From Thiothrix sp. (GTDB lineage Bacteria; Pseudomonadota; Gammaproteobacteria; Thiotrichales; Thiotrichaceae), in the NCBI GenBank assembly GCA_008015155.1, contig SSFA01000013.1, positions 62,001 to 126,000 on the forward strand: a DNA stretch of 64,000 bases, written 5' to 3'. Positions 36,349-45,341 of this stretch are shown here, in pieces. Within the stretch, counting starts at the first letter, position 1, and the number at the start of each line of letters is the position of its first letter. The notes under the pieces were generated by a model, which saw nothing but the letters and a program-made list of their open reading frames with translations, had not been told where the DNA came from and searched no databases. The translations under genes and the position numbers were made by a program.

Positions 36349-38168
36349 GTACTGAAACGAACTCTGTTCCAGCCACGGAAAGCTTTACCCTGCGCTATCA
36401 GCAGCCAAGCGATTTTCATGCTGATGCTGTGCAATTATTTACGCATTTAGAGCGCGATGCCGTGCAGTTCGCAGGCAAAGTTAAGCAGCCGCTGGCTTTT
36501 CGCGAAGGCTTAGCGACTTTGTTTGCGATTGTCAGTAGTGATTATCGCTATGTGCCGAAAGATCGAGCAGCGTATACCGCTTTTATGCAAATGCGCCGCA
36601 GCTCACAAAATCAAGGATTGGCTAAAGCGTATCGCGCTTATTTTGATTGGCTGTTACGCAATGATCCACAAGCTTGGCTGATTCTCGATCCGATTATTAG
36701 TGTGCATCCTGATGGCTTATTGCTCGAAGTTTTCAGCAAAGATGAGGGCTGCTACGCGGCTTTGGCATTGGATAATGAGTTTTTCGAGACTCAAGGCAAG
36801 ACCACCTTTGGTACGACCCATATTGATTTCAGCCAAGAACTCGCGCAAGGCATTGAACAGATTCGCAGCTTCCGTCCCACCCGATTTGCCGTCGGTAAAG
36901 AAGCGGTCAATTTCCAAACCGAGACCGCACCTGCTTTGCCAGATACTGAAGTGATCGAGAAGCGTATTCAAGTTCCACAAACTTGGATTCGTGGCTTATT
37001 GCAAGTGCAATCCGCTTCACAATTACCGAGTGACAGCTTTTTCTTAAAGCCGATTGATCTGTATAACGCACTACGCTATTTGCGCTTAAATGCGGATATT
37101 AAAGGCAAAAAACGCGGTTTGCGTATTGAGTTAGTGCCGAATCAAGCACCACGTTTAGTGCTAGAACCGAATGAGGTCGTGATTGAAGGTAGCGCAGAAG
37201 CCTATCAAGGCAAGCAAGCCAAGGTGATTCGCTTATGGGGGCGGCGGCGTTTGAGTTTATTGAAGCGCTTTTTACCCTTTGCGGACACGATTGAAGTGCA
37301 AGTTTTAGGTAATGGCATGCCTAGCTTTTGGATTTTAGGGGGTTCAGGGATGAGCTTAACGCTAGCTGTGACAGGTTTTACGGCGAGTAACTGGTCACAG
37401 GCTTTGAATTTCGACTTAATTTTACCGCGCCGTACCGAAACACTAAAAGAATTAAAAACCGTGGTTGCTGCTTTGCAAAAGGTTTATGTAGCCACCTTAG
37501 AAGATTTGGCTAGCGCTACACAATTATCAGAGCCAGTTTGTCGTACTGCTTTACAGCAGGCTAGCCAACAAGGTTTAGTGATTTATGATCTGGCGCATGA
37601 TGTGTATCGCTACCGTCCACTGACTCAAGAACCTTTGGATATGAGTCATTTTCAATTCCGCCAACCTGCCGAAAAACTGGCTTATGATTTAGTGGCGCGG
37701 CAAAAAGCCATTAGTCAATTGCAGCTCAATGTCATTCCCTTGGAAGGCACGGAAATTTCGGCAGAAATCACGGTTAAAGAAGATAAGCGCGATTATCTCG
37801 CCAAGCTGAAATTGACTGATGAAGGCCAAATCAGTAAAGCCTCCTGCTCTTGTCATCAAATTATGACTTATGGCTTAAGCCAAGGCGCTTGTAGCCATCT
37901 GATTGCTTTACGGATTGCTTATGCTGAACAGCAAGCGAATCGGGATATGAGTGTGATTACTCAAGAAACCCGCTTATTGACGCGCCGCCAAAAGCAGCAG
38001 CCTGAACAGATTCAAGTCACTTTAAATAATAAACGGTTGTTGATTAGCCGTGAAGTCAATCAACAAACCAAACAACAGCAATTCGCCTTCAATTCCGTGC
38101 AGGAAGCGCGCCATGCGTATTTAGGCAAAATCGCACAATTGGAACTAAGCGGCTTTATTGAGGGCTAA
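36345..38168 (+). CDS. Winged-helix SWIM zinc-finger protein (retron accessory)
   Basis: A 607-residue protein. The SWIM finger CxCx(n)CxH is complete: Cys501, Cys503, Cys516, His518, within SKASCSCHQIMTYGLSQGACSHLIALRIA. Before it, residues about 365-430 look like a winged helix (LKTVVAALQKVYVATLEDLASATQLSEPVCRTALQQASQQGLVIYD). Both modules bind nucleic acid or protein in other systems. The arrangement corresponds to the WHSWIM component I recall from type XIII retrons. The gene overlaps the giant HEAT gene upstream and is 3 bases from the reverse transcriptase gene downstream. Confidence 0.83.
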   Translation: MSTETNSVPATESFTLRYQQPSDFHADAVQLFTHLERDAVQFAGKVKQPLAFREGLATLFAIVSSDYRYVPKDRAAYTAFMQMRRSSQNQGLAKAYRAYFDWLLRNDPQAWLILDPIISVHPDGLLLEVFSKDEGCYAALALDNEFFETQGKTTFGTTHIDFSQELAQGIEQIRSFRPTRFAVGKEAVNFQTETAPALPDTEVIEKRIQVPQTWIRGLLQVQSASQLPSDSFFLKPIDLYNALRYLRLNADIKGKKRGLRIELVPNQAPRLVLEPNEVVIEGSAEAYQGKQAKVIRLWGRRRLSLLKRFLPFADTIEVQVLGNGMPSFWILGGSGMSLTLAVTGFTASNWSQALNFDLILPRRTETLKELKTVVAALQKVYVATLEDLASATQLSEPVCRTALQQASQQGLVIYDLAHDVYRYRPLTQEPLDMSHFQFRQPAEKLAYDLVARQKAISQLQLNVIPLEGTEISAEITVKEDKRDYLAKLKLTDEGQISKASCSCHQIMTYGLSQGACSHLIALRIAYAEQQANRDMSVITQETRLLTRRQKQQPEQIQVTLNNKRLLISREVNQQTKQQQFAFNSVQEARHAYLGKIAQLELSGFIEG

Positions 38169-38171
38169 AGC

Positions 38172-39467
38172 ATGAGTGAAACAGTAAGTCGTTACGAGCA
38201 AGTCTGGCAAGCGATTGAAAAAGCTGGCAGCGTGAATGCCTATGTGCGTGAACAGATGCAAAAAAATGGCTTCATGGTGGCACGCCGCCCGACTGACAAT
38301 ATGACTAAAGCGGAATTAGAAAAATACCGCCAAGAATTAAAAAAAGAAGCCGCTGAACAACGCCGTTTAAATAAAGAAGCATGGCAGGCTTATAAGACTA
38401 AGCATATTGTGCATTTAGGCGAAGGTATTTATTGGACGGATGACACCAGCCAAGATCAATGGGATCTACCGAACGCGAATAAGCGCTTGCTGGAAAATCA
38501 ATTGCCCGCGATTACCAAAGTCGCGCAATTATGCGAAGCCTTAAATCTCTCGGTGAATGAGTTACGCTGGCTCTGTTATCAACGTGAAGTGGCCGAAAAA
38601 AGCCATTATACCCGCTTTGAAATTCCTAAACGTTCAGGTGGGATGCGTGCGATTTGGGCACCTTTGCCGAAGTTGAAAGCTGCACAACATTGGATACTGC
38701 ACGAAATTCTCGATCGTTTAGTGGTACATGGCTCAGCACATGGTTTTATCACAGGTCGCTCAATTGCCACCAATGCGGCCGAGCACACCCATAGCCAAGT
38801 GCTCGTTAAAGTCGATATTGAAAACTTTTTCCCGAGTATTAGTTGGAAGCGTGTAAAAGGTGTGTTTCGTAAAGCAGGCTATCCGGAACAAATCGCTACT
38901 CTACTAGCGCTACTTTGCACCGAATCACCGCGTGAAATCGTTCAACAGAATGGCAAATCAGTTTATGTTGCTTTGGCAGATCGCTGTTTACCGCAAGGTG
39001 CACCGACTAGCCCGGCCTTAACCAATGCTTTGTGTTTGCGTTTGGATCGGCGTTTGACAGGGTTTGCGCAAAAAGCTGGCTGGCGTTATACCCGTTATGC
39101 GGATGATTTAAGCTTTAGTTTGCCTATGGATAGTAAAAATCCACCTGATATTAGCCGCTTATTAGGCAGTTTAAAGCGTGTCTTAGGCGAAGAAGGTTTT
39201 GAGCTGAATGCGAAAAAAACGCGAGTGATTCGTACTGGCGATGTGCAAGCAGTCACAGGCTTGGTCGTGAATGGCAAGCACGCGCCCCGTGTCAGCCGTG
39301 AACTGAAACGCCAAATGCGCGCCGCAGTACATAACCTCAAACAAGGCAAAGCCTTGCCAGAAGGTGAAAGTATCCAGCGTTTGCGCGGTTACGCGGCTTA
39401 TATAGCGATGACGGATCGGGAATTGGGGCTGAGCTTGTTGGGTCAATTGCAGAATCAAGGAGTTTAA
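38172..39467 (+). CDS. Retron reverse transcriptase
   Basis: A 431-residue group II-like reverse transcriptase. Hallmarks of retron RTs are all present: the region-X motif NAxxH (Asn201-Ala-Ala-Glu-His205 in SIATNAAEHTH), the catalytic YADD (Tyr309-Asp312, within TRYADDLSFS) with the first Asp in VKVDIENFFPSI, and the region-Y VTG (Val361-Gly363 in QAVTGLVVNGK). LPQGAPTSPALTN is the palm domain segment before YADD. About 130 residues precede the first RT block; this extension is highly charged, helical, and ends in a segment (VAQLCEALNLSVNELRWLC) common at retron RT N-termini. It should copy the ncRNAs at 25966-26553 into msDNA. It lies 3 bases after the SWIM gene. Confidence 0.93.
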   Translation: MSETVSRYEQVWQAIEKAGSVNAYVREQMQKNGFMVARRPTDNMTKAELEKYRQELKKEAAEQRRLNKEAWQAYKTKHIVHLGEGIYWTDDTSQDQWDLPNANKRLLENQLPAITKVAQLCEALNLSVNELRWLCYQREVAEKSHYTRFEIPKRSGGMRAIWAPLPKLKAAQHWILHEILDRLVVHGSAHGFITGRSIATNAAEHTHSQVLVKVDIENFFPSISWKRVKGVFRKAGYPEQIATLLALLCTESPREIVQQNGKSVYVALADRCLPQGAPTSPALTNALCLRLDRRLTGFAQKAGWRYTRYADDLSFSLPMDSKNPPDISRLLGSLKRVLGEEGFELNAKKTRVIRTGDVQAVTGLVVNGKHAPRVSRELKRQMRAAVHNLKQGKALPEGESIQRLRGYAAYIAMTDRELGLSLLGQLQNQGV

Positions 39468-39470
39468 TAC

Positions 39471-39899
39471 ATGGGCGCTTGGGGTATGCAGCCATTTGAA
39501 AATGATTTTGCTTTGGATTTCACAGCACAGTTATTTCATGAGTCAGAAGCAGGAGATTTGAGCTTACTAACTGAGGCTTTTCAGGATGTATTAGAGGCTA
39601 AGCAGGAAGGCTATATAGAGGCTGATCTTGGTTCGGCTGCTATTGCTGCTGCAGCGCTTGTGGTCGCTCTCCAGCAAGATGAGGCACGAGCTATTTTAAA
39701 GGTTCAACCACAAGGCCAGATTTGGTTTGAAGCTGCTCGCCAAGTTAATTATGCGGAGCTAGCCCCTAAGGCTTTAACAGCACTGGATTTAGTGCTAGCT
39801 GAGAACTCGGAGCTTTATGAGCTTTGGGAAGAAACTGACAGTTTTACGGAATGGTTGGATTCAGTCAAACAACTTAAAGCACAACTCAGTGCCGCTTAA
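39471..39899 (+). CDS. DUF4259 protein, last gene of the retron operon
   Basis: A 142-residue acidic protein. The opening GAWGMQPFENDFALDF matches the DUF4259 signature (MG.WG..PF.ND.A.DF). The rest is helical (SAAIAAAALVVALQQDEARAIL, LTALDLVLAENSELYELWEE). The family has no known function, and some members sit near defence or toxin genes. It starts 3 bases after the RT stop, so it is almost certainly co-transcribed. It may be a regulator or immunity component, or simply a passenger. A terminator-like hairpin follows at 40022. Confidence 0.75.
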   Translation: MGAWGMQPFENDFALDFTAQLFHESEAGDLSLLTEAFQDVLEAKQEGYIEADLGSAAIAAAALVVALQQDEARAILKVQPQGQIWFEAARQVNYAELAPKALTALDLVLAENSELYELWEETDSFTEWLDSVKQLKAQLSAA

Positions 39900-40021
39900 C
39901 AGCAGTCGTACAGTTGGGCACAAGTAAGCAGAAGGAAATAACCAGCTCGCTTTTATCATTAGCGCCTTATGAAGGCTAATGCCCTATCTCATTTAGGCTA
40001 TTGAATTCATTGATTTAAGTG

Positions 40022-40055
40022 CCAAGCTGCTCAGCTAGCTTGGATTTACTTTTCC
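40022..40055 (+). terminator. Hairpin ending the retron operon
   Basis: CCAAGCT (40022-40028) pairs with AGCTTGG (40037-40043), followed by ATTTACTTTTCC. It lies in the 302-base gap 39900-40201, which otherwise holds another imperfect hairpin near 39959-39981 and the leader inverted repeat of the next gene. Confidence 0.6.
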
Positions 40056-40136
40056 TTTACAAATCTTTTATTCGCTTTTAGTGCATTTGTAAAAAAAATA
40101 CTTACAATCCTCCGCTGTGCAAAGACTAAGCACACT

Positions 40137-40174
40137 GTGCCGGCTCATTTCCGAGTGTCGTGCAATGAGCTGGC
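40137..40174 (+). promoter_or_regulatory. Inverted repeat in the leader of the Cache-protein gene
   Basis: GTGCCGGCTCATT pairs with AATGAGCTGGC further on (10 of 11 matching in the core) around a loop containing CGAGTGTCGTG. It ends about 20 bases before a strong GGAGGAG ribosome site. It could be a leader structure acting on expression, or an attenuator; no known riboswitch class is recognised. Confidence 0.4.
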
Positions 40175-40201
40175 TTATCTATTTTTGGAGGAGTCCCCAC
40201 G

Positions 40202-40714
40202 ATGAAATCATTGAGTACTGTAATCGGTGTCGCTTTATTGGCTTTAAGTTTATCTGCGATGGCTGAAGAGGCCAAACCAGCTGCCGGCGCTGCTACTGCA
40301 ACTCCAGCCGCAGCACCTGCTGAAATGGGCACTGAAGCAGAAGCACAAGCCATGAGTGAAAAAGCTGCGACATTAGTCGACGAAAAAGGTGAAGCGGCTT
40401 TTGAAACTTTCAAAGCCAAAGATGGCGGTTTCCAAGACAAGGATTTATATGTTTTCTGTATGGATGACAAAGGCAAGATGCTGTCGCATGCACTGAAACA
40501 AGATTTGGTTGGCACTGACATGTTGAACTTTGACAAATACGGTGATAAACCTTTCCAAAAAATGGTGGACACTGCTATGGGTGCAGAAGGCAAAGGTTGG
40601 GTTGATTACAAATGGCCTTTACCCGGCGGTACTGAACCACAAGACAAGAAAAGTTATGTGATCAAAAACTCGAAAGGTTTCTTCTGTGGCGTTGGCGCTT
40701 ATGTGAAGAAATAA
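40202..40714 (+). CDS. Secreted single Cache-domain protein
   Basis: A 170-residue protein. It has a signal peptide (STVIGVALLALSLSAMAEE, cleavage after AMA) and then an Ala/Pro/Glu-rich linker. The rest is a Cache-like fold with the recognisable DLYVFCMDDKGKMLSH, LVGTDMLNFDKYGDKPFQKMV, GKGWVDYKWP and KKSYVIKNSKGFFCGVGAY. Free-standing Cache proteins in the periplasm bind small ligands; partners are unknown. A GGAGGAG ribosome site fixes the start. Well expressed by appearance. Confidence 0.82.
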   Translation: MKSLSTVIGVALLALSLSAMAEEAKPAAGAATATPAAAPAEMGTEAEAQAMSEKAATLVDEKGEAAFETFKAKDGGFQDKDLYVFCMDDKGKMLSHALKQDLVGTDMLNFDKYGDKPFQKMVDTAMGAEGKGWVDYKWPLPGGTEPQDKKSYVIKNSKGFFCGVGAYVKK

Positions 40715-40804
40715 GCTTAGGCTTTTTTGCTGGGGTGGTAGGTTGTTTTGCTTACAACCCCTACAAAACTGTTATGCTCGGCAAAATGCCAGTGTGTAGC
40801 AGTC

Positions 40805-41203
40805 ATGAACGATCTCATTATTTTCGATGGCGTCTGTAATCTTTGTACTTTTTCAGTACGCTTTATTCTGCAACACGAAACCGCCCCGCATTTACATTTT
40901 ACTCCGCTACAATCTCCTGCTGGTATGCGCTTATTGGAGCTACATGGCTTTGATCCCAACGATACAAAAACCTTTGTCTTGATCCAAAATGGGCAAGTTT
41001 ATACCCGCTCAGAAGCTGCTTTGCGGGTGGCTAAGTATTTGCGTTGGCCGTGGCGTGGCTTAGTGATATTGCGCATTATTCCGCCTGCTATACGCGATTG
41101 GGCTTATGATTATATCGCTCGCCATCGGTATCGTTGGTTTGGGCAGAAAGCCGTTTGTATGCTGCCTACACCAGAACTACGGGCTCGGTTTGTGGAAGAT
41201 TAA
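40805..41203 (+). CDS. DCC family thiol-disulfide oxidoreductase-like protein
   Basis: A 132-residue DUF393 protein. It begins LIIFDGVCNLCTFSVRFIL, with the family's DGxCxxC motif, and ends in RYRWFG and a short tail. DCC proteins have a thioredoxin-like predicted fold, and the CxxC pair suggests redox activity that is not well defined. An open frame extends to 40748; the ATG at 40805 matches the family start. Confidence 0.88.
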   Translation: MNDLIIFDGVCNLCTFSVRFILQHETAPHLHFTPLQSPAGMRLLELHGFDPNDTKTFVLIQNGQVYTRSEAALRVAKYLRWPWRGLVILRIIPPAIRDWAYDYIARHRYRWFGQKAVCMLPTPELRARFVED

Positions 41204-41293
41204 GTCAGGCTTCCAAGTTCTAACGAACTATAGTTAGGCTCAGCAGTCCTTATAAAAACAGTTCATTTAAGTTTTGGTCTAAGCGAGGCAAGC

Positions 41294-42220
41294 ATGCATA
41301 CTTTAAACAAATACCTCTTAGTTCTACCACTTTGTTGCGCACTCAGTTTTGCCCCTGCTGAGGCTAGCGAGGCTAACACTGCCCCCCATAAGCCTAACAA
41401 GATCAAAATAAATCCAGTGCCCCCACAAGGACTAACAAGCTTAGATGCCAAAGGCCTCACTTATTATCAAGAGTTGGGCCCGCTGCAATTAGCGGCTTAT
41501 CAACTACCTTTGCCTAAGTATCCGACTTGGCGTTTGTATTTTGCTCTCTATCCAAGCCTTGATAAGGACGGGGTTTTATCGGGTTATGAAGTAAAGGCAC
41601 AGCGCATTAATTTATCGCCTTTGCTCTATCAATCGCTGGTAGAAGAATATGGCAAGGAGAATGCAGACGCGGCGCTGAATAATAAAACTCCTTCGGATCA
41701 ATTCACCCTGCCGTATGCGATTGTGCAACAAGTCACGGCTGACCCGATCGAAGAGGCGGTGAAATACACAGCTAATCCGATGCTGAAGCAAGCTTGCGGC
41801 CTGCAATTACGGTGCGATCAAATGTGGGATGATACGCCCGCGCAATGGAGTAAACCGCAAGCGATTAAATTGGAGCGCGCACCTTGGGATAAGTCGACCC
41901 ACTTACCAGCAGCTTTAATTCGCGCCCTCGCCCAGCAAACGAATTGGCTACAAAAACAAGGCCATGTCTGGCAATGGGTAACGCCGGAATTGCCAGAGGG
42001 TATTAATGCCAAACGTCCTTGGGTGGAAGTGGTGATTGATAATTACACCGGCAATGGTGGAATGATTGCTGCGGATTGGATTGAGCGTGTGGCGGATGAT
42101 AGCGTGGCGCAAACCGTGACACGCATTATGATTGGTGAAGGTGAGGTTAATGGCTCAGCGTATCGCTCGAATCGTTGTGCGCGCGGTAATACCAAAAAGC
42201 TATTAACAAAATGTCCTTAA
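41294..42220 (+). CDS. Secreted protein of unknown function
   Basis: A 308-residue protein with a signal peptide (YLLVLPLCCALSFAPAEA, cleavage near AEA). The mature part has no family I recognise. It contains pairs of cysteines near residue 170 (QACGLQLRCDQMW) and at the C-terminus (SNRCARGNTKKLLTKC), which could form disulfides in the periplasm. A downstream hydrolase-like pattern is absent. It stands alone between the DCC and LysR genes. Confidence 0.6.
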   Translation: MHTLNKYLLVLPLCCALSFAPAEASEANTAPHKPNKIKINPVPPQGLTSLDAKGLTYYQELGPLQLAAYQLPLPKYPTWRLYFALYPSLDKDGVLSGYEVKAQRINLSPLLYQSLVEEYGKENADAALNNKTPSDQFTLPYAIVQQVTADPIEEAVKYTANPMLKQACGLQLRCDQMWDDTPAQWSKPQAIKLERAPWDKSTHLPAALIRALAQQTNWLQKQGHVWQWVTPELPEGINAKRPWVEVVIDNYTGNGGMIAADWIERVADDSVAQTVTRIMIGEGEVNGSAYRSNRCARGNTKKLLTKCP

Positions 42221-42293
42221 ACTCGACCAAGCTTGCAGAATCGTCATGGCCTCTCAATAATGCAGCCTTATTCTAACTAATGATGATGTTTGC

Positions 42294-43205
42294 ATGGATG
42301 CACCTGATTTACTGCAACTGAAACGCCTTGCTATTTTTGCCACCGTAGTCGAGCAAGGTAGTTTCGCCAAAGCTGCAGCCAGCTTGCAAATGAGTCGCTC
42401 CAGTGTCAGCGAGCAAGTGGCTTTATTAGAACAAGCCCTCAAGGTGCGCCTTCTGCAACGTAGCACCCGCCAACTGACACTAACCTCCGATGGTCAAACG
42501 ATTTATCCGCAAGCCGCGCAATTGAATCAGTCTTTGCGTCAAGTGAACGACTTGGTGGCACAAGAAAAAATCAGTGGACGCGTGCGCATTACCACCACGG
42601 CTGATTTGGCCTTAGATTGGCTGAACCCTAAATTGCAAGGCTTTAGAGAACTGTATCCAGAGGTTTATTTTGACTGGGTGTTGGCGGATAACGAGCTGGA
42701 TTTAATTGCGGAGCAAATTGATTTAGCGGTGCGCATTGGTTATTTAAAAGATGAATCCTTGGTGGTGCGTCCGCTGTTTAATACGCGCATCCAAATCGTG
42801 GCGAGTGCGAGCTATCTTGCCAAGCTGGCCGAGCCGATTACAGTAGACAATTTGCACAACCAGCCTTGGGTTTTATTAAAGCAGGTGAATGCCAATAATC
42901 GCGTGACTCTACAGTGCAACGGGCAATTTATGGTGTTTGAGCCGGAGCAGTTTCATCGCTGTGATTCGCCAATAGTTATGCAGCAACTCATTAAAATGGG
43001 CTTTGGCATAGGCATTCATTTGCCGATGAGTATTAGCCAAGAGCTGGAAAGCGGTGAATTGCAGTTGATTGTGCCGGAATGGCATGGCGATGAACTAAGC
43101 TTCTGCTTGGCTTATCCCTCGCGGCGTCAGTTACCCTTGCGCGTGCGTTATTTGATTGATTTTCTCATGCAACAGCCACCTTCCTTGCCACAGTCAACAA
43201 GGTAG
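42294..43205 (+). CDS. LysR family regulator
   Basis: A 303-residue regulator. The N-terminal winged helix is standard: LKRLAIFATVVEQGSFAKAAASLQMSRSSVSEQVALLEQAL. The substrate-binding half follows (GRVRITTTADLALDWLNPKLQGF...). It resembles the AaeR/DmlR-like group. It converges on the small secreted cyclase-like gene. The target is not evident; the nearby divergent ADH/HxlR pair is a candidate only by position. Confidence 0.9.
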   Translation: MDAPDLLQLKRLAIFATVVEQGSFAKAAASLQMSRSSVSEQVALLEQALKVRLLQRSTRQLTLTSDGQTIYPQAAQLNQSLRQVNDLVAQEKISGRVRITTTADLALDWLNPKLQGFRELYPEVYFDWVLADNELDLIAEQIDLAVRIGYLKDESLVVRPLFNTRIQIVASASYLAKLAEPITVDNLHNQPWVLLKQVNANNRVTLQCNGQFMVFEPEQFHRCDSPIVMQQLIKMGFGIGIHLPMSISQELESGELQLIVPEWHGDELSFCLAYPSRRQLPLRVRYLIDFLMQQPPSLPQSTR

Positions 43206-43236
43206 CCTTAGCCACCTTGTTATACAGTGTTCGGGC

Positions 43237-43731
43237 TTATTTGGCGCTGAGTTGACGCAAAGCACCCGCCCAATCTTCCAAATGATAGGTCTTGCCTGCC
43301 AATTTGCCGTTTTCGATATGGTGAATATCAATCGACATTAATTTAAAGCTTTTGCCACTGTGGGGAACGCCCATGAAATCAACAGCTGGTGTGCCCGATC
43401 CTTCACCGCGCACAATCACGCGATTGCCTGACACCAAGACTTCTTTAATTTCCCACTTTAAATCGGGAATCGCTTTGCCAAAACCCCCAATCGTTTTCGC
43501 TGCTTCGGCGCGGGGTTTGCAAACATCATCCGCACTACAAGATTCCCAGTTATCGGCCGTCGCATCCAATACCAGCTTAGCACTATCCTTATCTGGCGCC
43601 ACGTTGAATGAGGCATAAAAAGGCGCAATAACTTCACGCGCTTGTGTTTCCGTTAACTCCGCTGCTTGAGCAACTTGTACAGAAGCTGCTAACACCACAA
43701 CACTGATTAAGCTTTTTACTAATTTAGACAT
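43237..43731 (-). CDS. Exported SnoaL-like (NTF2-fold) protein
   Basis: A 164-residue protein with a signal peptide (LISVVVLAASVQVAQAAE). The mature domain shows the ester-cyclase/SnoaL pattern: REVIAPFYASFN, then ISHL-type strands (LKWEIKEVLVSGNRVIVRGEGSGT) and the closing FKLMSIDIHHIENGKLAGKTYHLEDWAGALRQL. Two cysteines (ESCSADDVC) may pair. Such folds bind or isomerise small lipophilic compounds. Function here is unknown. Confidence 0.75.
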   Translation of the reverse strand: MSKLVKSLISVVVLAASVQVAQAAELTETQAREVIAPFYASFNVAPDKDSAKLVLDATADNWESCSADDVCKPRAEAAKTIGGFGKAIPDLKWEIKEVLVSGNRVIVRGEGSGTPAVDFMGVPHSGKSFKLMSIDIHHIENGKLAGKTYHLEDWAGALRQLSAK

Positions 43732-43834
43732 CTTCTAGTCCCTTGGTTAATAACTGCGATGGGGGCTAGTGTACTGTAAGGATTTGTTCTGAATAGCTAA
43801 CAAATGCCGAACAGATTATTCGGATTTAACGAAC

Positions 43835-44182
43835 TTAGTTGGTTTTTGCATGGGGTGCAACTTGCTTATAGGCGTTGCCAAATACCTGCATGCTATCGAG
43901 TACCTTGTTGAATTCTGCACCCAATGCGGTGAGTGAATATTCCACGCGCGGCGGAATTTCATCATATGATTTGCGCAGCACCAAGCCATCCTCTACCAAT
44001 TCTTTTAATTGCTTATTTAAGGTCGCGGCAGTAATCCCATCCAATAAACGCTGCATTTCATTAAAGCGATGGGTGCGCATCGACAGCATATACAAGAGCA
44101 CAATTTTCCACTTTCCGGCCAACAATTGCTGGCACAACACAATGGGGCAAGTTATGTCTTCATAGCGAATAGAATCAGGCAT
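43835..44182 (-). CDS. HxlR family regulator
   Basis: A 115-residue winged-helix regulator with the HxlR signature: CPIVLCQQLLAGKWKIVLLYML, RFNEMQRLLDGITAATLNKQLKELVEDGLV and PPRVEYSLTALGAEF. It is divergent from the NADP-dependent dehydrogenase gene, and such pairs usually reflect redox or electrophile-responsive repression of the dehydrogenase. The ATG at 44182 is preferred over the TTG at 44197. Contains a single N-terminal cysteine often used for sensing. Confidence 0.9.
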   Translation of the reverse strand: MPDSIRYEDITCPIVLCQQLLAGKWKIVLLYMLSMRTHRFNEMQRLLDGITAATLNKQLKELVEDGLVLRKSYDEIPPRVEYSLTALGAEFNKVLDSMQVFGNAYKQVAPHAKTN

Positions 44183-44325
44183 CTTGGTGGCTCGCAAAAA
44201 TTTAATCTTAACTAAATCAAACTATTAACTCATACTAAGCCTAGTATTATTTTTGATAGTACTATTAAAATGATAGTAGCCAATTGTATGCTCAACGGCA
44301 GTTAAAAATAAAGGATAAGCCTAGA

Positions 44326-45330
44326 ATGCAAGCCATACAGTTAGTGAAATACAGTAAAAAACAGCCGCAAATCAGCTTGAATCAAGTCGAGCCAGCGGCT
44401 CCCAAAGCAGGGCAAGTAGCTATTCGAGTACATTGCGCTAGCCTCAATCCAGTTGACTTAAAATTGACCGAAGGTTTTCCTTTTGCCTTACAAAAACCGC
44501 CCTTTACCTTAGGTGTGGATGGCTCAGGCATCATCGAACAAATCGGGCAAGGCGAAGCCGAATTAAAAGTGGGTGATGAGGTTTTTTTCTATACCCCCTT
44601 TTCAGAAACCGGCTCATGGGCGGAGCGCCTCGTGATTGATGCCCATTGTGTGGCTAAGAAACCAAAATCCTTATCTTTGACCGAGTCTGGCGCTATGTCT
44701 TTGGTCGCTCTAACTGGATTTACGGCTATGCAAAAACTCCAAATCAAACCCCATGATAAAATATTGATTCATGGCGTTGCGGGTGGCGTAGGTTTAATGG
44801 CGGCGCAAATTGCTAAAGCACAGGGTGCTTATGTGATTGGCACAGCGCGGCGTGATCAAACAGCGGTGTTACAAAACTATAGTGTGGATCAAGTGCTGGA
44901 TTATCGTGAGGATAATTTCACACAGCTGCTAAACCATATCGACGGCGCTTTGGATACGGTGCATGACAATGGCAAAACTCTACAAAAAACCCTAAGCGTG
45001 ATGAACCGTGGTGGACGCGTGGTAAGTTTGAGTATGCCTAACCTTGAGGATATGGTGCATCTCAAAGCGCATTTGCCTGCTCCACTCGCTTGGTTGATTA
45101 AACTGATGAATAAAAAGTATTTCAAACAAGCCCAAAGTCTTGGTGTTACTTTAATGCCTCAAGCGACTTATCCAAATCGAGCACAAATGCAGCGCCTCAC
45201 TACATTTATTGATCAGCATGGCTTGAAAGTACCCGTGCAAAAAAGCTTTAGTCTTAATGACTATGCAGTCGCCATTAGCGCTTTAAAAACCAATAAAGCG
45301 ATGGGTAAACTGTTATTTACCCTGAACTAA
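44326..45330 (+). CDS. Zinc-independent NADP-dependent alcohol dehydrogenase / quinone reductase
   Basis: A 334-residue member of the medium-chain dehydrogenase family. Visible are the GroES-like opening (QVAIRVHCASLNPVDLKLTEG, GVDGSGIIEQIG) and the cofactor motif HGVAGGVGLMAAQIAKAQGA, with TARRDQ after strand 2 suggesting NADPH. Zinc ligands are lacking, as in quinone oxidoreductases. It is divergent from the HxlR regulator and 11 bases upstream of the VOC gene, suggesting one stress-response unit. The start at 44326 has AGGA 10 bases upstream. Confidence 0.9.
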   Translation: MQAIQLVKYSKKQPQISLNQVEPAAPKAGQVAIRVHCASLNPVDLKLTEGFPFALQKPPFTLGVDGSGIIEQIGQGEAELKVGDEVFFYTPFSETGSWAERLVIDAHCVAKKPKSLSLTESGAMSLVALTGFTAMQKLQIKPHDKILIHGVAGGVGLMAAQIAKAQGAYVIGTARRDQTAVLQNYSVDQVLDYREDNFTQLLNHIDGALDTVHDNGKTLQKTLSVMNRGGRVVSLSMPNLEDMVHLKAHLPAPLAWLIKLMNKKYFKQAQSLGVTLMPQATYPNRAQMQRLTTFIDQHGLKVPVQKSFSLNDYAVAISALKTNKAMGKLLFTLN

Positions 45331-45341
45331 AGGACAAGCAC

